Positions 1 to 7,616 are shown, counted from the stretch's first letter. The stretch is DNA of 11,268 nt from Syntrophorhabdaceae bacterium (GCA_026415015.1 JAOAHW010000108.1:1-11268), one strand, 5' to 3'. Notes: generated by a model not told the origin, from the sequence alone. Numbers and translations are program-made.

Positions 1-1
1 T

Positions 2-3000
2 GTTAACTCTAACCCCGCCACCATCATGACAGACCCTGGTATGGCAGATGTAACATATATAGAGCCCCTAAATGTGGATGTCCTGGAAAAGATAATAGAA
101 AAGGAGAAACCTGATGGTCTGTTGCCAAACTTAGGGGGTCAGACAGGCCTAAACCTCGCTGCAGAGCTATACAAAAAAGGCATCCTCGAGAAATACAATG
201 TGAGGATAATAGGGGTTCAGGCTGATGCCATAGAAAGAGGTGAAGACAGGATAGAGTTCAAAAAAACCATGGAAAGGCTTGGTATACCCATGCCAAAGAG
301 TTCACCTGCCTATTCTGTGGAAGAGGCATTAGAGATTGCAGATGAGCTGGGTTATCCTGTTGTTGTAAGACCTGCATATACCCTTGGTGGGACAGGTGGC
401 GGTATAACCTACAATCAAGAGGAGCTAAGGACTATTGCGAGTAGGGGTATATCAGCAAGCCTGATAGGCCAGATACTCATAGAAGAGGCGGTTATAGGTT
501 GGGAAGAGCTTGAGCTTGAGGTTGTCCGTGATGCAGATAACAAGATGATAACAGTCTGTTTTATTGAAAACATAGACCCTATGGGCGTCCATACAGGCGA
601 TTCCTTTTGCTCTGCCCCCATGCTCACCATATCAGAGGACCTCCAGAAGAAACTACAGGAATATTCGTATCGTATAGTAGAGGCCATACAGGTTATAGGT
701 GGCACCAATATACAATTCGCCCATAATCCTGTAGATGGACGTGTGGTTGTTATAGAGATAAACCCGAGGACATCAAGGTCATCTGCCCTTGCCTCAAAGG
801 CAACAGGGTTCCCCATAGCCTTTATTTCAGCAAAACTGGCAGGTGGTTATACACTCAAAGATATACCTTATTACCGTGAAGGCACACTTGATAGATATAC
901 CCCTTCAGGGGACTATGTGGTAATCAAATTTGCCCGCTGGGCATTTGAGAAATTCAGAGAGGCAGAGGATAAATTAGGGACCCAGATGAAGGCTGTTGGT
1001 GAGGTCATGAGTATAGGCAAGACCTATAAAGAGGCTTTCCAGAAGGCAATACGCTCCCTGGAGATAAAAAGATACGGTCTTGGCTTTGCAAGCAATTTCA
1101 ATAAACTCTCCCTTGATGACCTACTGGGCATGCTTAAAGAGCCCACATCAGAGAGGCAGTTCATCATGTACGAGGCCTTAAGAAAAGGGGCAACAATAGA
1201 GGAACTCTATGAAAGGACAAAGATAAAACACTGGTTTATTGAACAGATGAGGCAACTCGTTGAACTTGAAGAAGAGATACTAAAATATAAAGGCAAAGAA
1301 CTTCCTGATAATTTACTTATCAAGGCAAAGGAGGATGGATTCTCTGATAGGTATCTTGCCCAGATCCTTGAATTATCCGAGGAAGAGATAAGAAACAAAA
1401 GGATTGCCCTTGGAAAAACCCAGAGCTGGTGTAAGGTGCCGGTAAGCGGGGCAGATGCATTCTACTATTATTCTACCTATAATGCCCCAGATGAGGTAGA
1501 GGTAAGTGACAGACCAAAGGTGATGATACTCGGTGGTGGCCCAAACAGGATAGGCCAGGGTATAGAGTTTGATTACACCTGTGTCCATGCTGCCTTTGCC
1601 TTACGTGATGAGGGATATGAGTCCATAATGGTTAACTGTAATCCCGAGACAGTCTCAACTGATTATGATACATCTGACAAACTCTATTTTGAACCCCTTA
1701 CAGTGGAAGATGTCTTAAGTATATACAACAAGGAGAAGCCTATAGGTGTGATTGTCCAGTTTGGCGGTCAGACACCACTTAATATCGCCGGTGAGCTTGC
1801 AAAGGCAGGTGTCAATATATTAGGGACATCCCCTGAGAGTATAGACCTTGCAGAAGATAGGAAGCGTTTTAAATATGTCATAGAAAAATTAGGTATACCA
1901 CAGCCTGAGAGCGGGACAGCCATAACACTGGAAGATGCCCTTGCAGTGGCGAGATACATTGGATACCCCCTCATGGTAAGGCCATCTTATGTCCTTGGTG
2001 GAAGGGGCATGGAGATAGTATATGATGAAGATATGCTCAAATCCTACGTTAAGGCAGCAGTAGACATAACACCAGGGAGACCTATCTTAATAGATAAATT
2101 CCTTGAAAATGCCATTGAGGTCGAGGCAGATGCCATAGCCGACGGTGAGGATGCCTTTGTACCGTCTATTATGGAGCATATAGAGCTTGCCGGTGTTCAT
2201 TCAGGAGACAGTGCGTGTGCCATACCGCCAAAATCCATATCCAAAAAACATATAGATACGATAAACGAATACACAAAGAGGATTGCTATTGAGCTCAAGG
2301 TTGTGGGTCTAATGAATATACAGTATGCCATAGCAGACGATAAAGTATATATACTTGAGGCAAATCCAAGGGCATCAAGGACTGTACCCCTTGTATCAAA
2401 GGTAACAGGTGTTCAAATGGCCCGTATTGCAACCCAGCTCATACTGGGAAAGAAACTGAAGGATTTAAACCTTAAACATAAAACATATAATCATGTTGGT
2501 GTGAAAGAGGCGGTATTCCCGTTTAATATGTTCCCTGAGGTAGACCCAACACTTGGGCCTGAGATGAAATCAACAGGAGAGGTCCTTGGCATTGCCAACT
2601 CCTTTGGGCTTGCATTCTTTAAATCTCAGGATGCAGCGGGTCAGAGACTGCCTTCAAAAGGGAATGTCTTGATAACTATTAATTCAAGGGATAGGAAGGA
2701 GATCCTTGATGTGGCAAGATACCTCAAGGAGGCAGGTTTCAATATATATGCCACCAATGGGACCCATAGATATCTCGCTAAACATGGTATAGAATCAAGA
2801 CTCATCAAAAAAGTCCAGGAAGGCAGACCAAACATCGTCGATGCCATACACAATAAAGAGATCCATCTCATAATAAACACCCCTGTTGGCAAAAGCAGTA
2901 TACACGATGATTCATATATAAGAAAGGCAGCAATAAGATACAAGATACCCTATATCACAACAACAGCAGCAGCAAAGGCAGCAGCAGAAGGCATAAGGGC

Positions 3001-3067
3001 ATATCTGGATAATAAAAAGATCATAGAGGTAAAATCTCTCCAGGAATATCACAGGGAGATAGATTAA
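2..3067 (+). CDS. carB: Carbamoyl-phosphate synthase large subunit, 5'-truncated by the window edge
   Basis: CarB makes carbamoyl phosphate from bicarbonate, ammonia (passed from glutamine by CarA) and two ATP, for pyrimidine and arginine synthesis in the cytoplasm. The frame is open from base 2 and begins VNSNPATIMTDP, which in CarB lies about 45 residues in, so the true start is upstream and the ATG at 26 is internal. About 1,021 residues are visible of a usual ~1,070. Both ATP-grasp halves are present. The first has GGTGGGI and INPRTSRSSALASKATG; the second starts near base 1520 with GGGPNRIGQGIEFDY, followed by NPETVSTDYD, FGGQTPLN and EANPRASRTVPLVSK. The C-terminal MGS-like allosteric domain begins near 2665 and contains ATNGTHRYL and INTP. 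One oddity is the linker between the halves (about 1433-1480). It reads KVPVSGADAF before YYYSTY, where the commonest CarB version is VDTCAAEF-like and slightly longer. The HMA gene follows 18 nt downstream. Identification is very secure. Confidence 0.98.
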   Translation, partial: VNSNPATIMTDPGMADVTYIEPLNVDVLEKIIEKEKPDGLLPNLGGQTGLNLAAELYKKGILEKYNVRIIGVQADAIERGEDRIEFKKTMERLGIPMPKSSPAYSVEEALEIADELGYPVVVRPAYTLGGTGGGITYNQEELRTIASRGISASLIGQILIEEAVIGWEELELEVVRDADNKMITVCFIENIDPMGVHTGDSFCSAPMLTISEDLQKKLQEYSYRIVEAIQVIGGTNIQFAHNPVDGRVVVIEINPRTSRSSALASKATGFPIAFISAKLAGGYTLKDIPYYREGTLDRYTPSGDYVVIKFARWAFEKFREAEDKLGTQMKAVGEVMSIGKTYKEAFQKAIRSLEIKRYGLGFASNFNKLSLDDLLGMLKEPTSERQFIMYEALRKGATIEELYERTKIKHWFIEQMRQLVELEEEILKYKGKELPDNLLIKAKEDGFSDRYLAQILELSEEEIRNKRIALGKTQSWCKVPVSGADAFYYYSTYNAPDEVEVSDRPKVMILGGGPNRIGQGIEFDYTCVHAAFALRDEGYESIMVNCNPETVSTDYDTSDKLYFEPLTVEDVLSIYNKEKPIGVIVQFGGQTPLNIAGELAKAGVNILGTSPESIDLAEDRKRFKYVIEKLGIPQPESGTAITLEDALAVARYIGYPLMVRPSYVLGGRGMEIVYDEDMLKSYVKAAVDITPGRPILIDKFLENAIEVEADAIADGEDAFVPSIMEHIELAGVHSGDSACAIPPKSISKKHIDTINEYTKRIAIELKVVGLMNIQYAIADDKVYILEANPRASRTVPLVSKVTGVQMARIATQLILGKKLKDLNLKHKTYNHVGVKEAVFPFNMFPEVDPTLGPEMKSTGEVLGIANSFGLAFFKSQDAAGQRLPSKGNVLITINSRDRKEILDVARYLKEAGFNIYATNGTHRYLAKHGIESRLIKKVQEGRPNIVDAIHNKEIHLIINTPVGKSSIHDDSYIRKAAIRYKIPYITTTAAAKAAAEGIRAYLDNKKIIEVKSLQEYHREID

Positions 3068-3085
3068 AAAAGGGGATGTATTTAT

Positions 3086-3289
3086 ATGGCTGAGGCAACA
3101 ATAAAGATAGCTGGTATGTCATGTCAGCACTGTGTTGCCAGTGTTGGAAAGGCAATAACAAGTGTTAAAGGCGTGGAGAAGATTGATGTCTCCATAGGCA
3201 GTGCATATATTGTATATGATGAATCAAAGGCTAACCTTAAAGAGATTGAGGCTGCCATAGAAAAAGAGGGCTATAAGGTAATTAAATGA
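3086..3289 (+). CDS. CopZ-like heavy-metal-associated (HMA) domain protein
   Basis: This is a 67-residue single-domain protein with the ferredoxin-like HMA fold pattern. Strand 1 (TIKIAGM) runs into the metal-binding loop GMSCQHC, with Cys13 and Cys16. A helix (VASVGKAITSV), strands KIDVSIGSAYIVYD, and a second helix ending EKEGYKV follow. The CxHC form of the site is typical of copper chaperones and of the N-terminal domains of copper ATPases, so the likely role is binding Cu(I) in the cytosol and delivering it. No ATPase or copper regulator lies in the window, so the partner is unknown and another soft metal is possible. A purine-rich AGGGGA at 3071-3076 precedes the ATG. The gene sits 18 nt after carB and is probably read through from it, although no functional link is evident. 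Family is secure; metal is inferred. Confidence 0.93.
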   Translation: MAEATIKIAGMSCQHCVASVGKAITSVKGVEKIDVSIGSAYIVYDESKANLKEIEAAIEKEGYKVIK

Positions 3290-3373
3290 TATAATCACGG
3301 TGAGGTTAACATTAGTATAAAAGATTTTGTTTTTGCGGTTGTGTAGGGAATTCAATGATAAACATATTTTCAA

Positions 3374-3415
3374 GTCTGTAGTCTATGGTCTATGGTCTAT
3401 AGTCTATAGTCTATT
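3374..3415 (+). repeat. Six tandem heptamers (GTCTATR type) just before moaA
   Basis: The six consecutive 7-nt units read GTCTGTA, GTCTATG, GTCTATG, GTCTATA, GTCTATA and GTCTATT. They end 6 nt before the moaA start codon and occupy the place where a Shine-Dalgarno sequence would be expected; none is visible. The 84 nt between the HMA gene and the repeat show no clear gene, hairpin terminator or consensus promoter. Tandem short repeats can change copy number by polymerase slippage, so this could vary the leader of moaA, but that is inference. Confidence 0.9.
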
Positions 3416-3421
3416 TTTGTT

Positions 3422-4396
3422 ATGCTTGTAGATAATTTTAACAGGGTCATAAATTACTTGCGTATCTCCATCACAGACAGATGCAATCTGAGATGCCGAT
3501 ACTGTGTCAATGAAAACTTAAAATTCAACACCCATGATGAGATACTGAGATATGAAGAGATTATAAGGTTTGTCAGGCTTTGCGCAGAACTCGGATTTAA
3601 AAAGGTAAGGCTGACAGGTGGTGAACCCCTTATAAGAAAAGGCATATCATATCTTCTTGGAGAGATAAGCAAAATTGATGGCATAGATGATATAGCATTG
3701 ACAACCAACGGTGTATTCCTATCAGAGAAGATTATTGAGTTAAAGGAGTCAGGGCTTAAGAGGGTGAATATAAGCCTCGATTCCCTAAAAAGACACAGAT
3801 ACGAATACATCACAGGGGTCGATGCAATAGGCAGGGTGTTTGAAGGTATTGAGAGGTCTATACAGGAAGGTTTGCACCCTATCAAGATCAATACAGTAAT
3901 TATAAGGGGATTCAATGATGACGAGATATTGGACTTTGCATCCCTTGCTATGAAATGGTCTATCCATGTGAGGTTTATTGAATTTATGCCCTTTGGTGAC
4001 CCAGAATTGTGGGGGGCATCGAAGATTGTCAGCTCCAAAGAAGCAGAGGATATAATAAGGGCTGTCTATGAGTTAGAGCCTTCAATAAACACCCACAAAG
4101 GGCCTGCAAAGATGTTCAGGCTCAAAGGTGGCAAGGGTGAGATAGGGTTTATTAGCCCTGTTTCAACCCATATCTGTTCTGAGTGTAATAGGATAAGGCT
4201 TACATCTGATGGCAATATAATGCCTTGTCTCTTCTCAGATATGAAATATGATGTAAAAAAGCTATTAAGAGGAGATGTAAGCGATGAGGACATAAAATCT
4301 TTTATAAAGGGTGCTGTAAAGGAAAAACCCAACAGAAAATACGAATTAGGTCAAATAAAGAAATGTCAGAGGAGTCTTAGAAATATTGGCGGCTGA
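3422..4396 (+). CDS. moaA: GTP 3',8-cyclase MoaA (molybdenum cofactor synthesis)
   Basis: MoaA is a radical SAM enzyme that, with MoaC, converts GTP to cyclic pyranopterin monophosphate, the first step of molybdenum cofactor synthesis. The 324-residue length is normal. The start is supported by the family-typical opening LVDNFNRVINYLR. The SAM-binding iron-sulfur site is CNLRCRYC (Cys21, Cys25, Cys28), followed by TGGEP at 65-69. The second, substrate-binding cluster uses ICSEC plus PCL (Cys252, Cys255, Cys269) with the adjacent NRIRLT arginines. The protein ends in Gly-Gly (323-324), the conserved C-terminal tail needed for activity in the family. All key residues are present, so the enzyme should be functional. 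No other moa, moe or mob gene is in the window. The start codon has no visible Shine-Dalgarno sequence because tandem heptamers fill the leader. Confidence 0.97.
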   Translation: MLVDNFNRVINYLRISITDRCNLRCRYCVNENLKFNTHDEILRYEEIIRFVRLCAELGFKKVRLTGGEPLIRKGISYLLGEISKIDGIDDIALTTNGVFLSEKIIELKESGLKRVNISLDSLKRHRYEYITGVDAIGRVFEGIERSIQEGLHPIKINTVIIRGFNDDEILDFASLAMKWSIHVRFIEFMPFGDPELWGASKIVSSKEAEDIIRAVYELEPSINTHKGPAKMFRLKGGKGEIGFISPVSTHICSECNRIRLTSDGNIMPCLFSDMKYDVKKLLRGDVSDEDIKSFIKGAVKEKPNRKYELGQIKKCQRSLRNIGG

Positions 4397-4398
4397 TG

Positions 4399-4412
4399 GT
4401 ATTAATTAATAC
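4399..4412. promoter_or_regulatory. 14-bp perfect palindrome between moaA and the kinase gene
   Basis: GTATTAATTAATAC reads the same on both strands. It lies 3 nt after the moaA stop and either 15 or 81 nt before the kinase start, depending on the start chosen. An AT-only core of this size can arise by chance in this base composition. It could be an operator, but there is no second copy in the window and no recognised consensus, so it is listed as a candidate only. Confidence 0.25.
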
Positions 4413-4492
4413 TATTATTCGCTGATATGATATTATATAAGCCAAAAAAATACATACTAAGTGTTCATAAAAAATTTTTTAGGTCTACAATA

Positions 4493-6034
4493 ATGCCACT
4501 AGCTGATTTACTTAAAAAAAACAGAAATGCCATCATTGATATATGGGTTAAAAGACTCAAGAATGAAGTCAGTCCCAAGTACTCTGCCCTACCTATAGAG
4601 AATCTATATAAAACAATCACCCGTGTCACAGATGCAAACTTTGAGGCCCTGATAAAAAACAATTATTCACCTTTAGATAATACCATCCAATGGATAGCAC
4701 ATCTGAGGTCTCGTTCAGGTTTTTCATTGACAGAGATACAGAAGGCCTTTGAACTATACAGGGCAATATTAGTTGACCTTTTAGATAAGGAATGTGAAAA
4801 AAAAGATGTTTGCTCTATAATCCGAAAAGTAAATGAAATATTGGCCCATACAATACACAGGTTCAGCGATTATTATCAGGCATTGCATGAGGCTGAAATA
4901 AGACAGTATGCAAAAACATTAGAAAAAAAAGTGGCAGAAAGGACAAAACAACTTGCAGAGTCAGAGAAAAAATACAGGATGCTTGTAGAAAAAATAAGGG
5001 ATGGGTATTTTGTAAATCAGGATGGGATAATAGTTTATGCAAACAAGGCATTCTGTAAGATGCATGGATATACAAAAAAAGAGGCAATAGGAAGGAGATA
5101 TACTGATTTTGTCTCTCCCCAATCGCTTGAAGAGATAAAAGAGATTTACAATGATAGGATTACAAAAGGGATTTCAAAACAGCAGTATGTCTATTTTCGT
5201 CTTACAAAAAAAGGTGATTCATTGCCCACTGAGAATACTGTTACCCTTACAAACTATGAAGGCAAGATTGCTGCCATAGGTATATGCCGTGATATTACTG
5301 AAAGGGTCGAGATGGAAAAGAGGATGCGTGAGGCAGAGAGTCTTGCACGGATAGGTCACTTAACCACTTCTCTTGCCCATGAGATAAGAAATCCTTTATC
5401 TTCAGCGAAGATGAGCATCCAGATGGTATTAAAAAATAGTGATTTTCAGGGAACAGACCAAAGGAGATTAGAGATTCTTTCTCAGCAGATTCTAAGGCTC
5501 GATAAGATAGTAACAGAGATGCTTGACTTTGCTAAGCCCATGAAGCTTGAATATAAAGAAAGCGATCTAAATAAACTGATAGATAATTGCCTTGAGGTGA
5601 TGGAAGGAAGAATCAAGGAGAAAGAAATTGTAGTAAGAAAATTTTTTGATAAAAACCTACCTACCCTGATAGTTGACCAGGAGAAAATGGAGCAGGCAAT
5701 AATAAATCTGTTATTAAACTCTATCGATGCTGTGGATTTTCAAGGTAAGATATGGATATCTATAAAGGAGATGAAGAGAAAAAAGGCTGTAAGAATCTCC
5801 ATAAAGGATAATGGATGTGGTATAGATAAAGAGGACCTGCCGTATATATTTGACCCTTATTTTAGTAAAAAACCAAAGGGGACTGGTCTTGGTCTTGCAA
5901 ATGCAAAAAGGGTAATCGAGGCACATAAAGGAACAATTGATGCATCACCAGAAAAAAATGGGGGTATGTGCTTTATTATTACTCTCCCGCTGTCTTCAAA
6001 GACCATTAAGAAGATTAAAGAGATTAGACGATGA
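4493..6034 (+). CDS. Cytoplasmic sensor histidine kinase (RsbRD_N-like, PAS, HisKA, HATPase)
   Basis: This is the sensor of a two-component system with the NtrC-type gene that follows. Counted from the ATG at 4493 (513 residues), an all-helical N-domain at about 3-128 (LADLLKKNRNAIIDIWVKRL onward) resembles the RsbRD N-terminal sensor family. A charged coiled coil covers 129-160, a PAS domain about 161-271 (DGIIVYANKAFCKMHGY), and the HisKA H-box SLAHEIRNP gives phospho-acceptor His296. The HATPase has N-box Asn405/Asn409, G1 DNGCGI at 439-444, F-box FDPYF and G2 GTGLGL at 463-468. There is no signal peptide or membrane helix, so it should sense something in the cytosol. An in-frame ATG at 4427 would add 22 basic residues but has no ribosome binding site. 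The 4493 start has AGG 9 nt upstream and matches the start of the N-domain better. The stop overlaps the regulator start by 4 nt. The ligand is unknown; the neighbouring aromatic-acid genes suggest an aromatic compound or its CoA ester. Confidence 0.93.
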   Translation: MPLADLLKKNRNAIIDIWVKRLKNEVSPKYSALPIENLYKTITRVTDANFEALIKNNYSPLDNTIQWIAHLRSRSGFSLTEIQKAFELYRAILVDLLDKECEKKDVCSIIRKVNEILAHTIHRFSDYYQALHEAEIRQYAKTLEKKVAERTKQLAESEKKYRMLVEKIRDGYFVNQDGIIVYANKAFCKMHGYTKKEAIGRRYTDFVSPQSLEEIKEIYNDRITKGISKQQYVYFRLTKKGDSLPTENTVTLTNYEGKIAAIGICRDITERVEMEKRMREAESLARIGHLTTSLAHEIRNPLSSAKMSIQMVLKNSDFQGTDQRRLEILSQQILRLDKIVTEMLDFAKPMKLEYKESDLNKLIDNCLEVMEGRIKEKEIVVRKFFDKNLPTLIVDQEKMEQAIINLLLNSIDAVDFQGKIWISIKEMKRKKAVRISIKDNGCGIDKEDLPYIFDPYFSKKPKGTGLGLANAKRVIEAHKGTIDASPEKNGGMCFIITLPLSSKTIKKIKEIRR

Positions 6035-7407
6035 TAAAACCAAGGATTCTGATAGTTGATGATGAGCCCACCTCTCTCGAACTATTAGAAGGCTATCTCT
6101 CTAATAAGGGTTATGGCATTGAATGCGCAAAAAATGGCAAAGAATGCCTTGAAAAGATCCATTCCTTCTCTCCTGATATAGTAATACTCGATGTGAGATT
6201 GCCTGATATAGACGGTCTTACAATACTTGAAACCTTAAAAAAACAGGAAGATTCTCCTTACATTATAATGATTACTGCATTCCATGATATGTCTACAACC
6301 ATTAAGGCTGTAAGGCTTGGTGCCTTTGAGTATATCCCAAAACCTATAGATGTAGATGAATTAGAACAAGCCATTGAAAAAGCAAAGGATATAATAAAGA
6401 TCAAACAAAAAACAGGGCATGTCTCAACAATTACAGAGAGGGAGTTCCAAAAAAATGAGATAATAGGCAAAACCAAAGAGATGAATGAGATATTCAAGAC
6501 CATTGGGATCCTCTCTACAAACAGGGTCAATGTCCTCATAGAAGGTGAGACAGGGACAGGAAAGGAATTAGTGGCCAAGGCAATCCATTTTTTCAGTTCT
6601 TATAAAGATAAACCTTTTGTTGCCATAAACTGCTCTGCCATTGTGGAAAATCTACTGGAGAGCGAACTGTTTGGTCATGAAAAAGGGGCCTTTACTGGTG
6701 CCATATTCTCAAAAAAAGGGCTACTTGAGATTGCAGAAGACGGCACTGTATTTCTCGACGAGATAGGAGAGCTACCCATTGAATTACAGGCAAAACTATT
6801 GAGGGTCCTGCAGGAAAGGGAGTTTCAGCATGTGGGCGGTTCAAAGACCATAAAATTGAATGCAAGGATAATTGCAGCAACAAATAGAGACCTTTTAAAT
6901 TTAGTGAAACAAGGCAAATTCCGTGAGGATCTATATTATAGATTAAGCGTGGCTACTATAAAGATGCCACCCCTTAGAGAAAGAAAAGAGGATATACCCC
7001 TTATTGTAAAGTATCTTATCAAGAAGATAAATGCAGAGATAGACAATAAAATAAAACATGTAGAAGAAAAGGCAATGGAGAGACTGGTTGTTTATCCCTG
7101 GCCTGGCAATATAAGAGAACTCGAGAATGTCCTTACAAAATCTGCAATCCAGACAAAAGGAGATACTATTCTTGATAATGTGGTTGAATCTCTTTTAAAA
7201 AACTTTAACAGTGCAGAACCAACAAAATCTATAGAGGGTTATAAAAAAGGTATATATGATGAAGAGACAGAAAGAGACAGGATTTTAAGGGTACTAAATG
7301 AGGTCAAATGGCATTATGGACAGGCATGTGAGGTCCTTGGTATATCAAGACCCACTTTAAATAAAAAGATGAAATATTTTGGCATACAATCCAAACCCCG
7401 TCAGTAA
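6031..7407 (+). CDS. NtrC-family sigma-54-dependent response regulator
   Basis: This 458-residue transcription activator switches on sigma-54 promoters when phosphorylated by its partner kinase. The receiver domain (1-120) has the acidic pair Asp10/Asp11, phospho-acceptor Asp54 (VILDVRLPD) and Lys104 (YIPKP). The AAA+ domain (about 143-370) has Walker A GETGTGKE at 172-179, the sigma-54-contacting GAFTGA at 219-224, and Walker B TVFLDEIGELP ending near 249. A Fis-type helix-turn-helix (about 428-451, GQACEVLGISRPTLNKKM) forms the C-terminus. Every residue needed for ATPase-driven activation is present. The ATG overlaps the kinase stop as ATGA, so translation is probably coupled. A sigma-54-like promoter element lies about 150 nt downstream, in front of the CoA-ligase gene, which makes that gene set the natural target (inference). 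Confidence 0.96.
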   Translation: MIKPRILIVDDEPTSLELLEGYLSNKGYGIECAKNGKECLEKIHSFSPDIVILDVRLPDIDGLTILETLKKQEDSPYIIMITAFHDMSTTIKAVRLGAFEYIPKPIDVDELEQAIEKAKDIIKIKQKTGHVSTITEREFQKNEIIGKTKEMNEIFKTIGILSTNRVNVLIEGETGTGKELVAKAIHFFSSYKDKPFVAINCSAIVENLLESELFGHEKGAFTGAIFSKKGLLEIAEDGTVFLDEIGELPIELQAKLLRVLQEREFQHVGGSKTIKLNARIIAATNRDLLNLVKQGKFREDLYYRLSVATIKMPPLRERKEDIPLIVKYLIKKINAEIDNKIKHVEEKAMERLVVYPWPGNIRELENVLTKSAIQTKGDTILDNVVESLLKNFNSAEPTKSIEGYKKGIYDEETERDRILRVLNEVKWHYGQACEVLGISRPTLNKKMKYFGIQSKPRQ

Positions 7408-7437
7408 TCAGTTCATTAATTTCCAATCATCAAAAAC

Positions 7438-7482
7438 TTTTTTAATTTTTAAAAATTTTTAAAAAATTTTTAATTTTTTAAA
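7438..7482. other. 45-bp pure A/T stretch with phased A/T tracts
   Basis: All 45 bases are A or T, arranged as alternating runs. AAAAATTTTT lies at 7451-7460 and AAAAAATTTTT at 7461-7471, flanked by AATTTTT and AATTTTTT. The blocks recur about every 10-11 bp, roughly one helical turn, and A-then-T tracts of this form are known to curve DNA. It sits between the activator gene and a sigma-54-like promoter, where a bend could help DNA looping. It has no G/C stem, so it is not a classic terminator. Confidence 0.6.
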
Positions 7483-7559
7483 GTCTTCTATCACCTTTTG
7501 TTGAAATTCAATTTTATCTAACATATGGAAATAAGAACATAATTTTGTTTTTAAAAGTA

Positions 7560-7575
7560 TGGCATGCTTTTTGAT
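7560..7575 (+). promoter_or_regulatory. Candidate sigma-54 (-24/-12) promoter for the CoA-ligase gene set
   Basis: The element reads TGGCATG-CTTT-TTGAT. It matches the sigma-54 consensus TGGCAYR-N4-TTGCW at the -24 GG and has the required 10-nt gap between GG and the -12 dinucleotide, but carries GA where GC is usual. Transcription would start near 7586, leaving a leader of about 31 nt that contains AGGAGG at 7606-7611. I found no convincing sigma-70 -35/-10 pair here. The adjacent upstream gene encodes a sigma-54 activator, which raises the prior. The GA is the main weakness. Confidence 0.5.
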
Positions 7576-7616
7576 TAATATAAGATAGCATTTAAAAAAT
7601 TATTTAGGAGGAAAAA

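Noticed and set aside
26..28. ATG as the carB start codon
   Set aside because: The upstream codons continue the CarB motif VNSNPATI, so the gene begins outside the window.
415..816. Minus-strand open frame of 133 codons inside carB
   Set aside because: It is antisense to conserved ATP-grasp sequence; the Ser-rich translation is a shadow of the + strand codons.
2955..2995. ACA/GCA codon repeats near the carB end as a microsatellite
   Set aside because: They encode the normal Thr/Ala-rich helix of the MGS-like domain and need no other explanation.
3454..4038. Minus-strand open frame of 194 codons inside moaA
   Set aside because: It lies wholly antisense to a secure moaA, has no recognisable domain, and has the Ser/Ile-rich composition expected of a reverse-strand shadow.
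4397..4412. Possible sigma-54 promoter before the kinase gene (TGG at 4397-4399)
   Set aside because: The position 10 nt after GG reads TA, with no TTGC-like -12 element.
4427..4492. Longer kinase start adding 22 residues
   Set aside because: No ribosome binding site precedes it, and the added basic residues fall outside the N-domain; it remains possible, but 4493 is preferred.
7430..7442. Possible IHF site (ATCAA-N4-TT)
   Set aside because: Both flanking consensus positions fail, and A/T richness makes such matches common here.
7501..7511. TTGAAATTCAA dyad as an activator binding site
   Set aside because: The arms are only 5 bp in very A/T-rich DNA with no second copy nearby, so it is too weak to call.
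7579..7584. TATAAG as a sigma-70 -10 box for the ligase gene
   Set aside because: No -35-like hexamer lies 16-18 nt upstream; the overlapping sigma-54-like element is the better explanation.
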